Assembly (NCBI GenBank): GCA_020638875.1
Contig: JACKHS010000006.1
Coordinates: forward strand, 122,159 to 186,158
Direction of reading: 5' to 3'
Length of the DNA stretch: 64,000 nt
Source of the DNA: Planctomycetota bacterium
GTDB lineage: Bacteria; Planctomycetota; UBA1135; GCA-002686595
Below are positions 44,669 through 52,807 of the stretch, one piece after another. How positions within the stretch are numbered: the first letter of the stretch is position 1; every line of letters begins with the position of its first letter. The notes under the pieces were generated by a model that saw only the letters and a list, made by a program, of their open reading frames with translations, ran no database searches and was not told where the DNA came from. A program made the position numbers and the translations under genes.

Positions 44669-45790
44669 TCAGGCCGAGCCCGCGCGCTCGAGCCGGCCGC
44701 CGAACACCTGGAAGCGCGGCAGCAGCACGCGCTTGGTCAGCCACATCGTCAGCGGGTCGCGCGCCCAGAACGACGCCATCACCGGCGCCAGCGTGCCCGC
44801 GCGCCGCTTCGCCTCGTTGTTCAGCGGACCGAGCGTGACCTCGCGAAAGCCGTGCTCGAGCGCGTACGCGACCGCCTCGTGGATCAGGTTCGGATAGGCC
44901 TTCACGCGCAGCGAGTGCTCGTAGTCCAGCCCGCCGTGGCACTGCGCGAGCGTCTCGCCCTGCGGCAGGAAGCCGAAGAAGCCCGCCACCGCGCCGCCCA
45001 CCCGCGCGACGATCACCCACTGCGCCTGCTCGCCGAACGCGCCGCGCGAGTTCATCAAGTCCTCGAACGGGATCTCGAGCGTCGGGTTGTTCGCCGAGCT
45101 CGCGAGCAGCAGCCGGTGCAGCTCCTCCACCAGCTCCGGCGCGAGCGGCGGCGCGTGCACCTCCATCGTCCCTCCCTCCTGCGCGAACAGCTCACGCTCC
45201 TTGCGCAGGTTGCGCCGCCGCTTCTGGCCGAGGGCCGCGAGGTGCTCGTCGAACGACGCCACGCCGTCGAGCTCCACGCGCACGAGCGGCAGTTGCAGGA
45301 AGGCCAGGAAGCCGTTGTCGAGCGCCCACCCCGGGTCGCCCGCGGGCTCCGAGATCATCAGACTCTCGACGTCCCGGCAGCCCTTCAGGTGCCCGACCAC
45401 CGCCTCGCGCACCTCGCCCGCGCTCACCCCCCCCGCCGCGAAGAACGGCGCCGCGTGCCGGAACGCCAGGAAGGAGCCGTCGACCAGGCACGTCGTCCGC
45501 CGCGCGAACGGGCCCATCAAGGGGTCCATCCATCGGCGCGACCTCGGCTCGAGCAGCCGCGTCGCGCGGTACTGGATCATCCGCAGCGCCGGCGCCACGC
45601 CGACCAGCTCGCCGCCGCGCCGGACCTTGACCAGCGTGAGCTTGGTGCGCGCGGTGGAGTGCCGCGCGTAGACGCCGGCGTTGTCGAGCCGCAGGTCGCC
45701 GAAGACGCGGGACTCCTCGGCGGTCCAGGTGGTCTCCTCGGTGACGGCGAGGCCGTGCGAGGTGGTGCCGGTGGGCAGGTGATCATCCAT
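44669..45790 (-). CDS. GNAT/FemAB-type acyltransferase-like protein
   Basis: A 373-residue cytoplasmic protein with the double-GNAT layout of FemAB/BioF2-like enzymes, which move an aminoacyl or acyl group to cell-wall or lipid acceptors. Visible motifs are LVGVAPALRMI, FDEHLAALGQKRRRNLRKERELF (the family's conserved KxRRNLRK segment) and, in the second half, VIVARVGGAVAGFFGFL with CHGGLDYEHSLRVKAYPNLIHEAVAYALEHGFREVTLGPLN cut by motif. Substrate is unknown. It lies 51 bp upstream of the sigma-factor gene on the same strand. It is the last gene of normal GC content before the island. Confidence 0.7.
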   Translation of the reverse strand: MDDHLPTGTTSHGLAVTEETTWTAEESRVFGDLRLDNAGVYARHSTARTKLTLVKVRRGGELVGVAPALRMIQYRATRLLEPRSRRWMDPLMGPFARRTTCLVDGSFLAFRHAAPFFAAGGVSAGEVREAVVGHLKGCRDVESLMISEPAGDPGWALDNGFLAFLQLPLVRVELDGVASFDEHLAALGQKRRRNLRKERELFAQEGGTMEVHAPPLAPELVEELHRLLLASSANNPTLEIPFEDLMNSRGAFGEQAQWVIVARVGGAVAGFFGFLPQGETLAQCHGGLDYEHSLRVKAYPNLIHEAVAYALEHGFREVTLGPLNNEAKRRAGTLAPVMASFWARDPLTMWLTKRVLLPRFQVFGGRLERAGSA

Positions 45791-45952
45791 GCGAGCTGGT
45801 GAGCGGCACGCAGCCTAGCGACACGGATGACCTCGCACACTCGCGGAGCTCCGAGCGACGCCGCGGGGCGACTCTCTCGCCGCCCGAGTACCTTTCGGTC
45901 CGGGTCTGCCTTGTCCACGCTCGTCTCCTTCGCGCACTATCTGCGGCAGAGG
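45791..45952. other. Left edge of the island, non-coding
   Basis: From about 45830 the base composition falls from the chromosomal level and codon-like periodicity disappears. It holds the start region of the FemAB-like gene and the left boundary of the inserted DNA. I found no direct repeat matching the tRNA at the other end. Confidence 0.4.
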
Positions 45953-46108
45953 TCAAGATCGAGCACGACGCCCGCTTCCTCGCGTTTGGGGCCTGCGCTG
46001 CACAATGCGCAGGTACTCTTCACCGCCGTTCACAGCGGGAAGGAGCCGTCCGCACTGCGCGATGAGGAGCACGCCCGACAGCGGACCATTGCCCGCAGGC
46101 CACGCCAC
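45953..46108 (-). CDS. Possible small protein downstream of the reader gene
   Basis: A 51-residue reading frame on the minus strand, starting at a GTG (46108) with GAGGT seven bases upstream. It begins 10 bp after the stop of the sulfur-binding-like gene. The sequence (AWPAGNGPLSGVLLIAQ, then LLPAVNGGEEYLRIVQRR) looks like ordered protein but matches nothing I know. The frame is open further upstream, so it may instead be the shifted tail of the preceding gene. Low confidence. Confidence 0.3.
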   Translation of the reverse strand: MAWPAGNGPLSGVLLIAQCGRLLPAVNGGEEYLRIVQRRPQTRGSGRRARS

Positions 46109-46118
46109 GATGGTGACC

Positions 46119-46583
46119 TCACTCAGGCGAGCCAGCCAGCTCCTTGAGCGCCTGCCGATACGCTGGGTCAACGGCCGGCGCAGTGAGCAGCAGCTCGGTC
46201 ATTCGCTTAGCCTGCAAAGGCCTGCTCACCACTTCCGACCAGAGATCCTCGTTCAGCCGCCCCTCTGGATTGGCTTCGCGAAACCAGCGCTGACCCGGAC
46301 GAGCGTCCAGCGAGACACGCCCGCCGGCCCGAGTCCATAGCCCCCATGCTCGGCCCGCGAGTTCATGCTGCAGGTGCCAGAACGGATACCGCGCCTCGGT
46401 GCTGAGACCGAGCTGACGCACCCTCGGATCAAACCAGCGCCTGAAGTCCTCGAACTGCAAGGCGTTGCGCTCTCCTGCGGCCGCTCGGGCGAGAAGCGCC
46501 AGCAAGAGCATCGCCTTGTGGGGAGCTTTGCGTCCTCTTGACTGCCCGACATGCAGCCCCTCGATCAGTTGCGTCCACTGCAT
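46119..46583 (-). CDS. Standalone ScoMcrA-like DNA sulfur-binding domain protein (candidate phosphorothioate reader)
   Basis: A 154-residue protein from the ATG at 46583. Its pattern (HKAMLLLALLARAAAGERN near residues 22-40, FEDFRRWFDP, then RYPFWHLQHE near residue 69) is that of the N-terminal sulfur-binding domain of ScoMcrA/SprMcrA-type type IV nucleases, which read phosphorothioate DNA. In those enzymes the domain of about 165 residues is followed by an HNH nuclease; here the gene ends after the domain, so no catalytic part exists. It is divergent from the HTH/SspBCD operon, with 216 bp between starts. A reader next to a phosphorothioation writer suggests self/non-self sensing or recruitment of effectors. 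The family call is from memory of the pattern and needs a profile search. Confidence 0.55.
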   Translation of the reverse strand: MQWTQLIEGLHVGQSRGRKAPHKAMLLLALLARAAAGERNALQFEDFRRWFDPRVRQLGLSTEARYPFWHLQHELAGRAWGLWTRAGGRVSLDARPGQRWFREANPEGRLNEDLWSEVVSRPLQAKRMTELLLTAPAVDPAYRQALKELAGSPE

Positions 46584-46799
46584 ACCCCCACGATGACAAG
46601 CTGTGCTCGCGCCGGCTAGCCGTCTCGGCAGCATGAGACCCGAAGCCGCGCAGCCCGCGTGACCTATGCGGGCGACCGAGCGATACCGACTCCCCGCCCT
46701 CCGGCGAGGCTCGCTGACACAAGGCGGCTGCGAGCAACGCCTTGCGCCCCGCTGGTTTCCGCACCGCGGCGCTTGAGCCGTCCTTTGAGCTTTGGAACG
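46584..46799. promoter_or_regulatory. Divergent control region of the phosphorothioation locus
   Basis: This 216-bp gap separates the reader-like gene (minus) from the HTH/SspBCD operon (plus). Both promoters must be here, and the HTH protein encoded just downstream is the natural candidate to bind it. I cannot mark specific operator half-sites. Confidence 0.4.
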
Positions 46800-47060
46800 A
46801 TGCCCACCATCGTGGAACCCAGAGGAACAGCGCAACCCGCAGTCGGCGACCCAGTCCTCACGGTGCAGGAGGTGGCCGAGTACCTGAAGGTCACCACGAA
46901 GACGGTCTATGAGCTCATCCGCCAGGGGCAGCTGCCATCCTTCCGGATCGGCCGTGCCGTTCGCTGCAGGCGGAGCGCCATCGAAGCATTCATCGAGGAA
47001 CGCTTGGAGCAGTCTTCCCGGCAGCCTGAGCGGGCCCACCCGCAAGAAGGAGACGCCTGA
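46800..47060 (+). CDS. Excisionase/MerR-type helix-turn-helix protein
   Basis: An 86-residue DNA-binding protein. Residues 20-70 are a winged helix-turn-helix of the excisionase family (LTVQEVAEYLKVTTKTVYELIRQGQLPSFRIG cut by motif, then VRCRRSAIEAFIEE). I use the ATG at 46800, which leaves a short tail before the domain. Its stop codon overlaps the ATG of the DUF4007 gene (TGATG), so it is the first gene of the SspBCD operon and likely its regulator. A role in mobility of the island is the alternative, but no integrase is present. Confidence 0.8.
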   Translation: MPTIVEPRGTAQPAVGDPVLTVQEVAEYLKVTTKTVYELIRQGQLPSFRIGRAVRCRRSAIEAFIEERLEQSSRQPERAHPQEGDA

Positions 47061-48001
47061 TGGCCAAGAAGCAACGTCCTATGGGGTCCTTCTCGGGACA
47101 CGAGACGTTTCCCTTCAGATACACGTGGTTGACCAAGGCCGTCCGCGCAGTGGCTGAGGACTCGCATGTGTTCTCGAGCGAGGACGCAGTGGTGAGGCTT
47201 GGTGTCGGCAAGAACATGGTGAAGTCGATTCGCCACTGGGCTCTCGTCACCGGAGTGCTCCAGGAAGAGGCGATGGGTCCGCGCGGCCGCAACAAGGTCC
47301 TCCACGTCACGAACCTCGGCCAGAGGCTGCTCGGGTCGGATGGCTGGGACCCCTATCTCGAGCTACCCGGCACGATCTGGCTCCTGCACTGGCAGCTGTG
47401 CACGGACGCGATGCTGGCCACGACTTGGTATTGGACCTTCAACCTCCTGCCGCAGCCCGAGTTCACCAAGAACGAGCTCCTCGACTGGCTGAAGAACTAC
47501 GTCGAGGAGAACCGCTGGGCCAAGACAGGCAGTGGGACCATCAAGCGGGACATCGACTGCATGGTTCGGACCTATGTGCCGGCCAAAGTGACGAAGAAGG
47601 TCGGCATCGAGGACACCCTGGACTCCCCATTGGTCGAGCTTGGCTTGCTTCGCGAAGTCGGGGTGAGAGGCCAGTTTCGAATCGTTCGCGGAGATCAGCC
47701 GACGCTTCCAGATGGTGTCTTTGCCTACGCCCTAGCGAGCTTCCTCGCCGCCTCTGGAGAGACGGCGAAGACCGTTCCGCTGGACAAGATCGCGTTTGCA
47801 CCCGGCTCACCCGGCCGGATCTTCGGTCTTTCGGAGACCTCCATGCACCGTCGCTTGGAGCGGCTCAAGGATCTGACCCACGGGGCTCTCTCCTACGACG
47901 AGACGGCTGGCCTGAGGCAAGTGCTCGTTCACAACGATTGCAGTGTTCTGGACCTCCTCGAGGCCTACTACGTGACCCAGCAGCATGCCGCGACGGCCTA
48001 G
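47060..48001 (+). CDS. sspB: DUF4007 protein, SspB-like phosphorothioation component
   Basis: A 313-residue protein of the DUF4007 family, recognised by FSGHETFPFRYTWLTKAV (residues 11-28), then GVGKNMVKSIRHWALVTGVL and DSPLVELGLLRE. In single-stranded phosphorothioation (Ssp) systems the DUF4007 member SspB nicks DNA and works with SspC and SspD to put sulfur into the backbone. The gene is in the expected place, after a small regulator and overlapping sspC by 17 bp. A good AAGGAG precedes the ATG. The composition is less GC-rich than the chromosome. The gene name rests on family plus neighbours; the single gene alone would only be DUF4007. Confidence 0.85.
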   Translation: MAKKQRPMGSFSGHETFPFRYTWLTKAVRAVAEDSHVFSSEDAVVRLGVGKNMVKSIRHWALVTGVLQEEAMGPRGRNKVLHVTNLGQRLLGSDGWDPYLELPGTIWLLHWQLCTDAMLATTWYWTFNLLPQPEFTKNELLDWLKNYVEENRWAKTGSGTIKRDIDCMVRTYVPAKVTKKVGIEDTLDSPLVELGLLREVGVRGQFRIVRGDQPTLPDGVFAYALASFLAASGETAKTVPLDKIAFAPGSPGRIFGLSETSMHRRLERLKDLTHGALSYDETAGLRQVLVHNDCSVLDLLEAYYVTQQHAATA

Positions 48002-51000
48002 CCCCACCCCCCTCGTGACTTCCAGCGGTACGACCTGGGCTGAGTACGTCCGCATCCGGAGCCGATACCAGCGATCCGTCCATCTCCAGCGAGATGCCAA
48101 GGGAGCCAACTGGCTTGAGGGCTACGTCATCACGCCTCTCGGGCGGTCGGTACTTGGACGCATCGCCGCGGGTCTCAGACCCGACGGCACGGCGAGATCC
48201 TGGAGCATTACGGGCCCCTATGGCTCCGGGAAGTCTGCGTTCGCGCTCTTCTTGTCTCAGGTCTTGGCCACAGAAGGCCTTGGCGACGCGAAGGCCGCCC
48301 GGAAGCTGCTGGACACGACAGATCGACAGCTGAAGAACGCGCTCTACGGCGCGAAGGGGGCTCTCAGCGGCGAATCCAACGGGCTCTGCCCTGTCGTGGC
48401 TACCGGTGAGCGAGACTCACTTGAGTCCATCCTGGTCCGAGCACTGCATGAAGGGCTTCAGTCCTTCTGGGACAAGGGTCGCAAGCCCGAGGTGCTCAGC
48501 GAGGTGGAGTCGGCTCTGGCCGAGCTCTCCGCTGGGAACTCCCTGAGCCCGCGACGGGTCACGACGCTATTCGAGCTCGCAGCGAAGTCCGTTCGTGAGT
48601 CCAAGCGTCTGGGAGAGGGCCTGCTTGTCATCCTCGACGAAGCCGGAAAGCCCTTGGAGCACGTCGTGGCCTCTAGGGGGCACTCCGACATTCACCTGCT
48701 CCAGGAACTCGCCGAACTCGCGAATCGCAGTGGCGACACGCCGATCGTGTTCGTGGTGCTCCTGCACCAAGCGTTCGACTCTTATGCCGCTCGGCTGTCC
48801 GCTTCCCAGCGCAACGAGTGGACCAAGGTCCAGGGACGATTCGAGGACGTTCCCTTCCAGGAGCCGTCTGACCAGGTACTGCGCCTCATCGGTGCAGCGA
48901 TCGACCGCGATGACTTGCCAGCCGAACTCCTTGCGCGAAGCCAGGAGGCCGCCGCGGCTGTCGCACGGCTGTGCGACGCAAGCCTCGCAAGCAGAAGCGA
49001 GGATCTCGAGGGCAGCCTAGTTCAGACCACGCCGCTACACCCGACTAGCGCGCTTGCCCTGGGCCCGCTCTTCCGTAGCCGCCTGGCCCAGAACGAGCGC
49101 TCTCTCTTCGCCTTCCTGGCGAGTTCGGAGCCGCGCGGATTTCAGGAGTTCCTGCACCAGACCGCGGTCAATGGGACCGTTCCGCTCTTCGGCCTTACCG
49201 AATTGTACGACTACGTCACGGCGACGTTCGGCGAGCGGCTTTACGGATCTCAGTCGAGGATCTGGGCACAGATCGACACGGCACTCCACCGCCTGCCAGC
49301 CGATGCGGAGGCCGTGGATGCTCGAGTCGTGAAGGTCGTTGGCCTACTCAGCATCGTCGGCGAGGCTGCCGGGCTCAGCCCGTCGCTGGACGTGATCCAT
49401 CAAGCAGTCTGGCAGAAGAAGAAGGGCAAGGCCTCGACCCAGAAGGCCCTGGAGCGACTGCTGCGCGCCTCGATCCTGATCCACAGGAAGTTCAAGAACG
49501 CCTACCAGCTGTGGGATGGCAGTGATCTGGACCTCGATGGGCTACTCGAGGCCGCCCGAGCAGAGTCGTCTCCCTATGCCAATCTTTCGGCTCGCCTGGG
49601 CAGACTGGCCCCGCCCCGCCCGCTCGTCGCGAGGAAGCACTTCCACACGACGGGCACCTTCCGCTACTTCGAGGTTCGTTACGCCGATGAACGGCTCGTC
49701 CTCGAGGATCGTGAGTTCGTCCCTGAGGGATGCAAGGCCGATGGCATCGTGTGGATCGTGCTGCCGACTTCGGAGTCGGCGGAGTCACAGGTCGACCGCG
49801 CCTTGCTCGACCCGGTGACCTGGGGAGCCTTGCCCAACCCGATCCCCGTCCTGGTCGGGCTCCCCGCTCGCCGCAGCCAACTCCTGCACCTCCTCGACGA
49901 CCTTGCGGGGATCGACTCTGTAGAGGCGAACACGCCGGAGCTGCAGACCGATCCCGTGGCGCGCCGCGAACTCGCAGGCCGAAAGGATGAGGCTCTGCAC
50001 CTCCTCCGGGAGGAACTGCAGAGCATCCTCACGACCGGGGGCAATGCGCGCTGGTACGAGAAGGCACACTTCGCTGCCGCCGAGACGAGCACATCTTCGT
50101 TGACGAGTACCGTCTCCAAGCTCTGTGATCTCGCGTACGACCAGGCGCCGATCATCAAGAGCGAGCTGCTCAACCGCAGCCAACTTTCCTCGGCTGCCGC
50201 TGCCGCGCGCCGCGTCCTGATGACTGCCATGGTGGAAGCCTCCGGCAAGGAGCGCCTCGGCATGGAGGGCTATCCCCCTGAGTACTCGATGTATCGCTCT
50301 CTCCTGGAGCGGCAAGGCATGCACAAGAAGTCTCTCGAGTCCTGGGCTCTGACTGCGCCAGACGCGAAGCGAGTAGGCAGCCTACAGGGCGCCTGGAGGG
50401 ATATGAACCGCTTGTTCGAGGGCGCTGGCGATGCCAGGGTACCCCTCCAACGGCTCTATGCTCGCCTGGCGGCTCCGCCGTTCGGCATCAAGGCAGGCGT
50501 GCTGCCCGTCGTAGCGCTCGCCTACTTCCTCACGCACGCGGACTCGATCGCGTTGTACGAGGACGGAGTCTTCTACCCGGAGATCGACGCCCCCTTCTTG
50601 GAGCGCATGAGTCGAGCTCCGCACACGATCGAGGTTCAGAACGTCGCCTCTGGCGGCGAGCGGGCTGAGCTCCTCGATCTCATGACTCCCGTACTGCGCA
50701 ATGGCGAGCCCACTCCTCGGGTTGGCACCCTGGAAGTTGCGCGCTTCCTGATGAACGCGACGCTCGAGCTGCCCGACTTCGCGAAGCAGACGAAGCGGCT
50801 CAGCAAGTCCGCTCTGTCCACGCGCACTGCCCTCGTGTACGCGAAGGACCCCAGCCGCCTGATCTTCCAGCAGCTTCCCGAGGCTCTGGGATTCCCGCAG
50901 CTCTCCCAGCGCGAGGCGGCCAAGTCAGGGTCCACGGCAGAGTTCATCGAGGAACTTCGCTCCTCTCTGAAGGAGCTGTACCAGGCCTACCCGTCCCTGC

Positions 51001-51533
51001 TGAGCGACCTCCGCACGGCGATCGCTGACAAGTTCCACACCGGGGCGACGGAGAGTACGGTCCGAACTGCGCTCGCTCCACGAGCACAGATCAAGCTCCC
51101 CAAGGGAGCGAACCAGACACTCTGCGCCTTCATGGACCGCGTTCTGGACGACTCTCTTCCGCTACCCGAGTGGACCGAGTCCATCGGCACGCTGCTCGTC
51201 GGAAAGCCTCCCCGGTACTGGTACGACCGGGACCTCGACGAGTTCCTGATCCGCCTGGGCCACCTCGCCATCGACTTCGCCGAACTCGAGTCCCTGGCTC
51301 TCGCGTCGAGCGAACGTGCTGCGTCGCAAACCGAGCTTCTGCGCCTCTCCCTCCGGCACTCCACTGGAGACTCCGTTCAGCACATTCTCGTGCCCTACTC
51401 CGCTCAGGAGAAGTCGACCCATGCCCTTCGCGAGTCTCTCGCGACCGCCCTACAGTCTGAGCCCTCGGGCCTGACTCGCGACCAGAAGCTCGCGGTCCTC
51501 GCCCATCTGTGCGAGGACCTCCTCTCCACCTGA
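47985..51533 (+). CDS. sspC: Large P-loop ATPase, SspC-like
   Basis: A 1182-residue ATPase. Walker A is GPYGSGKS near residues 77-84, Walker B is LLVILDEAGK near residues 211-220, and PIVFVVLLHQ near residue 250 fits a sensor 1 strand. The rest is long, mostly helical and without other known domains. In Ssp systems SspC is the ATPase that supports SspB and SspD during DNA phosphorothioation; DptF/DndD-like ATPases have comparable roles in Dnd loci. It overlaps sspB by 17 bp and sspD begins 9 bp after its stop, so the three are one translational unit. I see no frameshift. Confidence 0.85.
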   Translation: MPRRPSPTPLVTSSGTTWAEYVRIRSRYQRSVHLQRDAKGANWLEGYVITPLGRSVLGRIAAGLRPDGTARSWSITGPYGSGKSAFALFLSQVLATEGLGDAKAARKLLDTTDRQLKNALYGAKGALSGESNGLCPVVATGERDSLESILVRALHEGLQSFWDKGRKPEVLSEVESALAELSAGNSLSPRRVTTLFELAAKSVRESKRLGEGLLVILDEAGKPLEHVVASRGHSDIHLLQELAELANRSGDTPIVFVVLLHQAFDSYAARLSASQRNEWTKVQGRFEDVPFQEPSDQVLRLIGAAIDRDDLPAELLARSQEAAAAVARLCDASLASRSEDLEGSLVQTTPLHPTSALALGPLFRSRLAQNERSLFAFLASSEPRGFQEFLHQTAVNGTVPLFGLTELYDYVTATFGERLYGSQSRIWAQIDTALHRLPADAEAVDARVVKVVGLLSIVGEAAGLSPSLDVIHQAVWQKKKGKASTQKALERLLRASILIHRKFKNAYQLWDGSDLDLDGLLEAARAESSPYANLSARLGRLAPPRPLVARKHFHTTGTFRYFEVRYADERLVLEDREFVPEGCKADGIVWIVLPTSESAESQVDRALLDPVTWGALPNPIPVLVGLPARRSQLLHLLDDLAGIDSVEANTPELQTDPVARRELAGRKDEALHLLREELQSILTTGGNARWYEKAHFAAAETSTSSLTSTVSKLCDLAYDQAPIIKSELLNRSQLSSAAAAARRVLMTAMVEASGKERLGMEGYPPEYSMYRSLLERQGMHKKSLESWALTAPDAKRVGSLQGAWRDMNRLFEGAGDARVPLQRLYARLAAPPFGIKAGVLPVVALAYFLTHADSIALYEDGVFYPEIDAPFLERMSRAPHTIEVQNVASGGERAELLDLMTPVLRNGEPTPRVGTLEVARFLMNATLELPDFAKQTKRLSKSALSTRTALVYAKDPSRLIFQQLPEALGFPQLSQREAAKSGSTAEFIEELRSSLKELYQAYPSLLSDLRTAIADKFHTGATESTVRTALAPRAQIKLPKGANQTLCAFMDRVLDDSLPLPEWTESIGTLLVGKPPRYWYDRDLDEFLIRLGHLAIDFAELESLALASSERAASQTELLRLSLRHSTGDSVQHILVPYSAQEKSTHALRESLATALQSEPSGLTRDQKLAVLAHLCEDLLST

Positions 51534-51542
51534 GGCGACCTG

Positions 51543-52364
51543 ATGCCTGAAGCTCAGAAGACACGTCACATCCTCGGGCTCTCCGGCGGCAAGGACTCCT
51601 CCGCGTTGGCCGTGTACCTCCGTGACCGCGTGCCGGACATGGAGTACGTCTTCACGGACACCCTCAAGGAGCTCCCGGAGACGTACGAGTACCTGGCCAA
51701 ACTCGAGGCCTACCTGGGGAAGCCAATCGTCCGCCTCAACGCCGAACGGGGATTCGACCACTGGCTGAAGGTCTACAACGGCTATCTCCCCAACGCCCGG
51801 CAGCGCTGGTGCACGCGCATGCTCAAGATCCGCCCCTTCGAGCAGTACATCGGGGACGATGATGTCATCAGCTACGTCGGGATCCGGGCAGATGAGGACC
51901 GAGAGGGCTACGTCTCGACCAAGCCCAACATCCGCCCCGTCTTCCCTTTCAAGGAGGACGGCATCACGCGTGATGACGTCTTCCGCATCCTGGATGAGGC
52001 GGGCCTAGGCCTGCCGAAGTACTACGAGTGGCGCAGCCGTTCCGGCTGCTACTTCTGCTTCTTCCAGCGCAAGGCCGAGTGGGCAGGTCTACTCGAACGC
52101 CACCCCGACCTGTTCAAGAAGGCGATGGAGTATGAGCAGCCCCTCGCCGAGGGCTTGCCGGCGTTCACCTGGGATTCGGCCGAGTCGCTCGAACATCTCT
52201 CCACTCCAACGCGTCTGGCGGAGATTCGCCGAAAGGCTGGCCAGGTCGTTGCTGCTCAGTGTGAAACCAGTCAGCTCTCCGCGGCTGAGATGTCCAGATT
52301 CATGGCGTGGCTATCAGACAGCGAAGACCCCGAAGACCAGGGGTGCTTTGTGTGCCACAAGTAG
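51543..52364 (+). CDS. sspD: PAPS-reductase/DndC-like sulfurtransferase, SspD-like
   Basis: A 273-residue ATP-pyrophosphatase-type enzyme. The PP-loop SGGKDSSA lies at residues 14-21. Cysteines expected to hold an iron-sulfur cluster are in RWCTRML (near residue 90), GCYFCFF (near 169-172) and the extreme C-terminal CFVCHK. This is the DndC/PAPS reductase family; in the Ssp system SspD activates the DNA phosphate with ATP and delivers sulfur. The donor, a cysteine desulfurase (SspA), is not encoded nearby, so a housekeeping IscS/SufS would have to supply sulfur. It is the last gene of the writer operon. Confidence 0.88.
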   Translation: MPEAQKTRHILGLSGGKDSSALAVYLRDRVPDMEYVFTDTLKELPETYEYLAKLEAYLGKPIVRLNAERGFDHWLKVYNGYLPNARQRWCTRMLKIRPFEQYIGDDDVISYVGIRADEDREGYVSTKPNIRPVFPFKEDGITRDDVFRILDEAGLGLPKYYEWRSRSGCYFCFFQRKAEWAGLLERHPDLFKKAMEYEQPLAEGLPAFTWDSAESLEHLSTPTRLAEIRRKAGQVVAAQCETSQLSAAEMSRFMAWLSDSEDPEDQGCFVCHK

Positions 52365-52440
52365 ACCTCCTCGGGAGTATCTCCGAGATTCGGGTCACCT
52401 GCCGCTTGGCAACTTCGGAGTTACGCTCTGAGGAGCCATC

Positions 52441-52623
52441 ATGCGCAAGAGTCGATTCGCGGAGGAGCTGATCGCCGGGATCCTGAAGCAGTACGGAGCG
52501 AGCGCGCCGACCAAGTCGCGGGGACTGCCTCACTGCCGCAGCGCGGTTCCTGCGCCGCCTGCGGCCACCCGCCCGCTCGCCACCAGGCCCAAGTGGCCCG
52601 ATAGGGCTAGACAGGACTGCTGA
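52441..52623 (+). mobile_element. IS3-type orfA remnant
   Basis: A 60-codon frame begins MRKSRFAEELIAGILKQ, which matches the conserved start of IS3-family OrfA transposases (KKSRFTEEQIIGILK pattern). After about 20 residues the match fades and the frame runs into unrelated Pro/Arg-rich sequence. No orfB, no catalytic DDE region and no terminal repeats are seen. It is a decayed insertion sequence lying between the writer operon and the downstream ATPase operon. Confidence 0.6.
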
Positions 52624-52807
52624 CTGCGCTAGACTCGCTAGTCTCCGGTCTTGCCGCACCGACTCGCTCAGCTCCAGCGGGTGCCTGGAAGGCCTACTCC
52701 GGTCAACGGTGTTTCCGTCGGGCGAAGTGTTGAGACGCGCTGAGCTCGAATTGCAACTCGGCATTCGAGTACTGATCAAGTACCGCAGTACAAAGCGAAG
52801 GATACGC
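52624..52807. promoter_or_regulatory. Likely promoter region of the GHKL operon
   Basis: This stretch between the transposase remnant and the GHKL gene has a fall in GC towards its right end and an AAGGA six bases before the ATG at 52808. It should contain the promoter for the four-gene effector operon. Confidence 0.35.

Noticed and set aside
45791..46118. Left attachment repeat of the tRNA-Arg 3' end
   Set aside because: I looked for the CGGCGGGATTCGAAC end and variants by eye and found none. No integrase is encoded either.
45799..46340. Three short plus-strand frames at the left island edge
   Set aside because: They overlap the better-supported minus-strand reader gene and show no protein-like features.
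46119..47045. A 308-codon minus-strand frame over the whole divergent region
   Set aside because: Only the last 154 codons look like protein. The upstream part lies over the promoter region and the HTH gene on the other strand.
46800..52364. BREX or double-stranded Dnd system
   Set aside because: No PglZ or BrxL for BREX. No DndB, DndD or DndE proteins for Dnd; DUF4007 with one large ATPase and a DndC-like protein fits Ssp.
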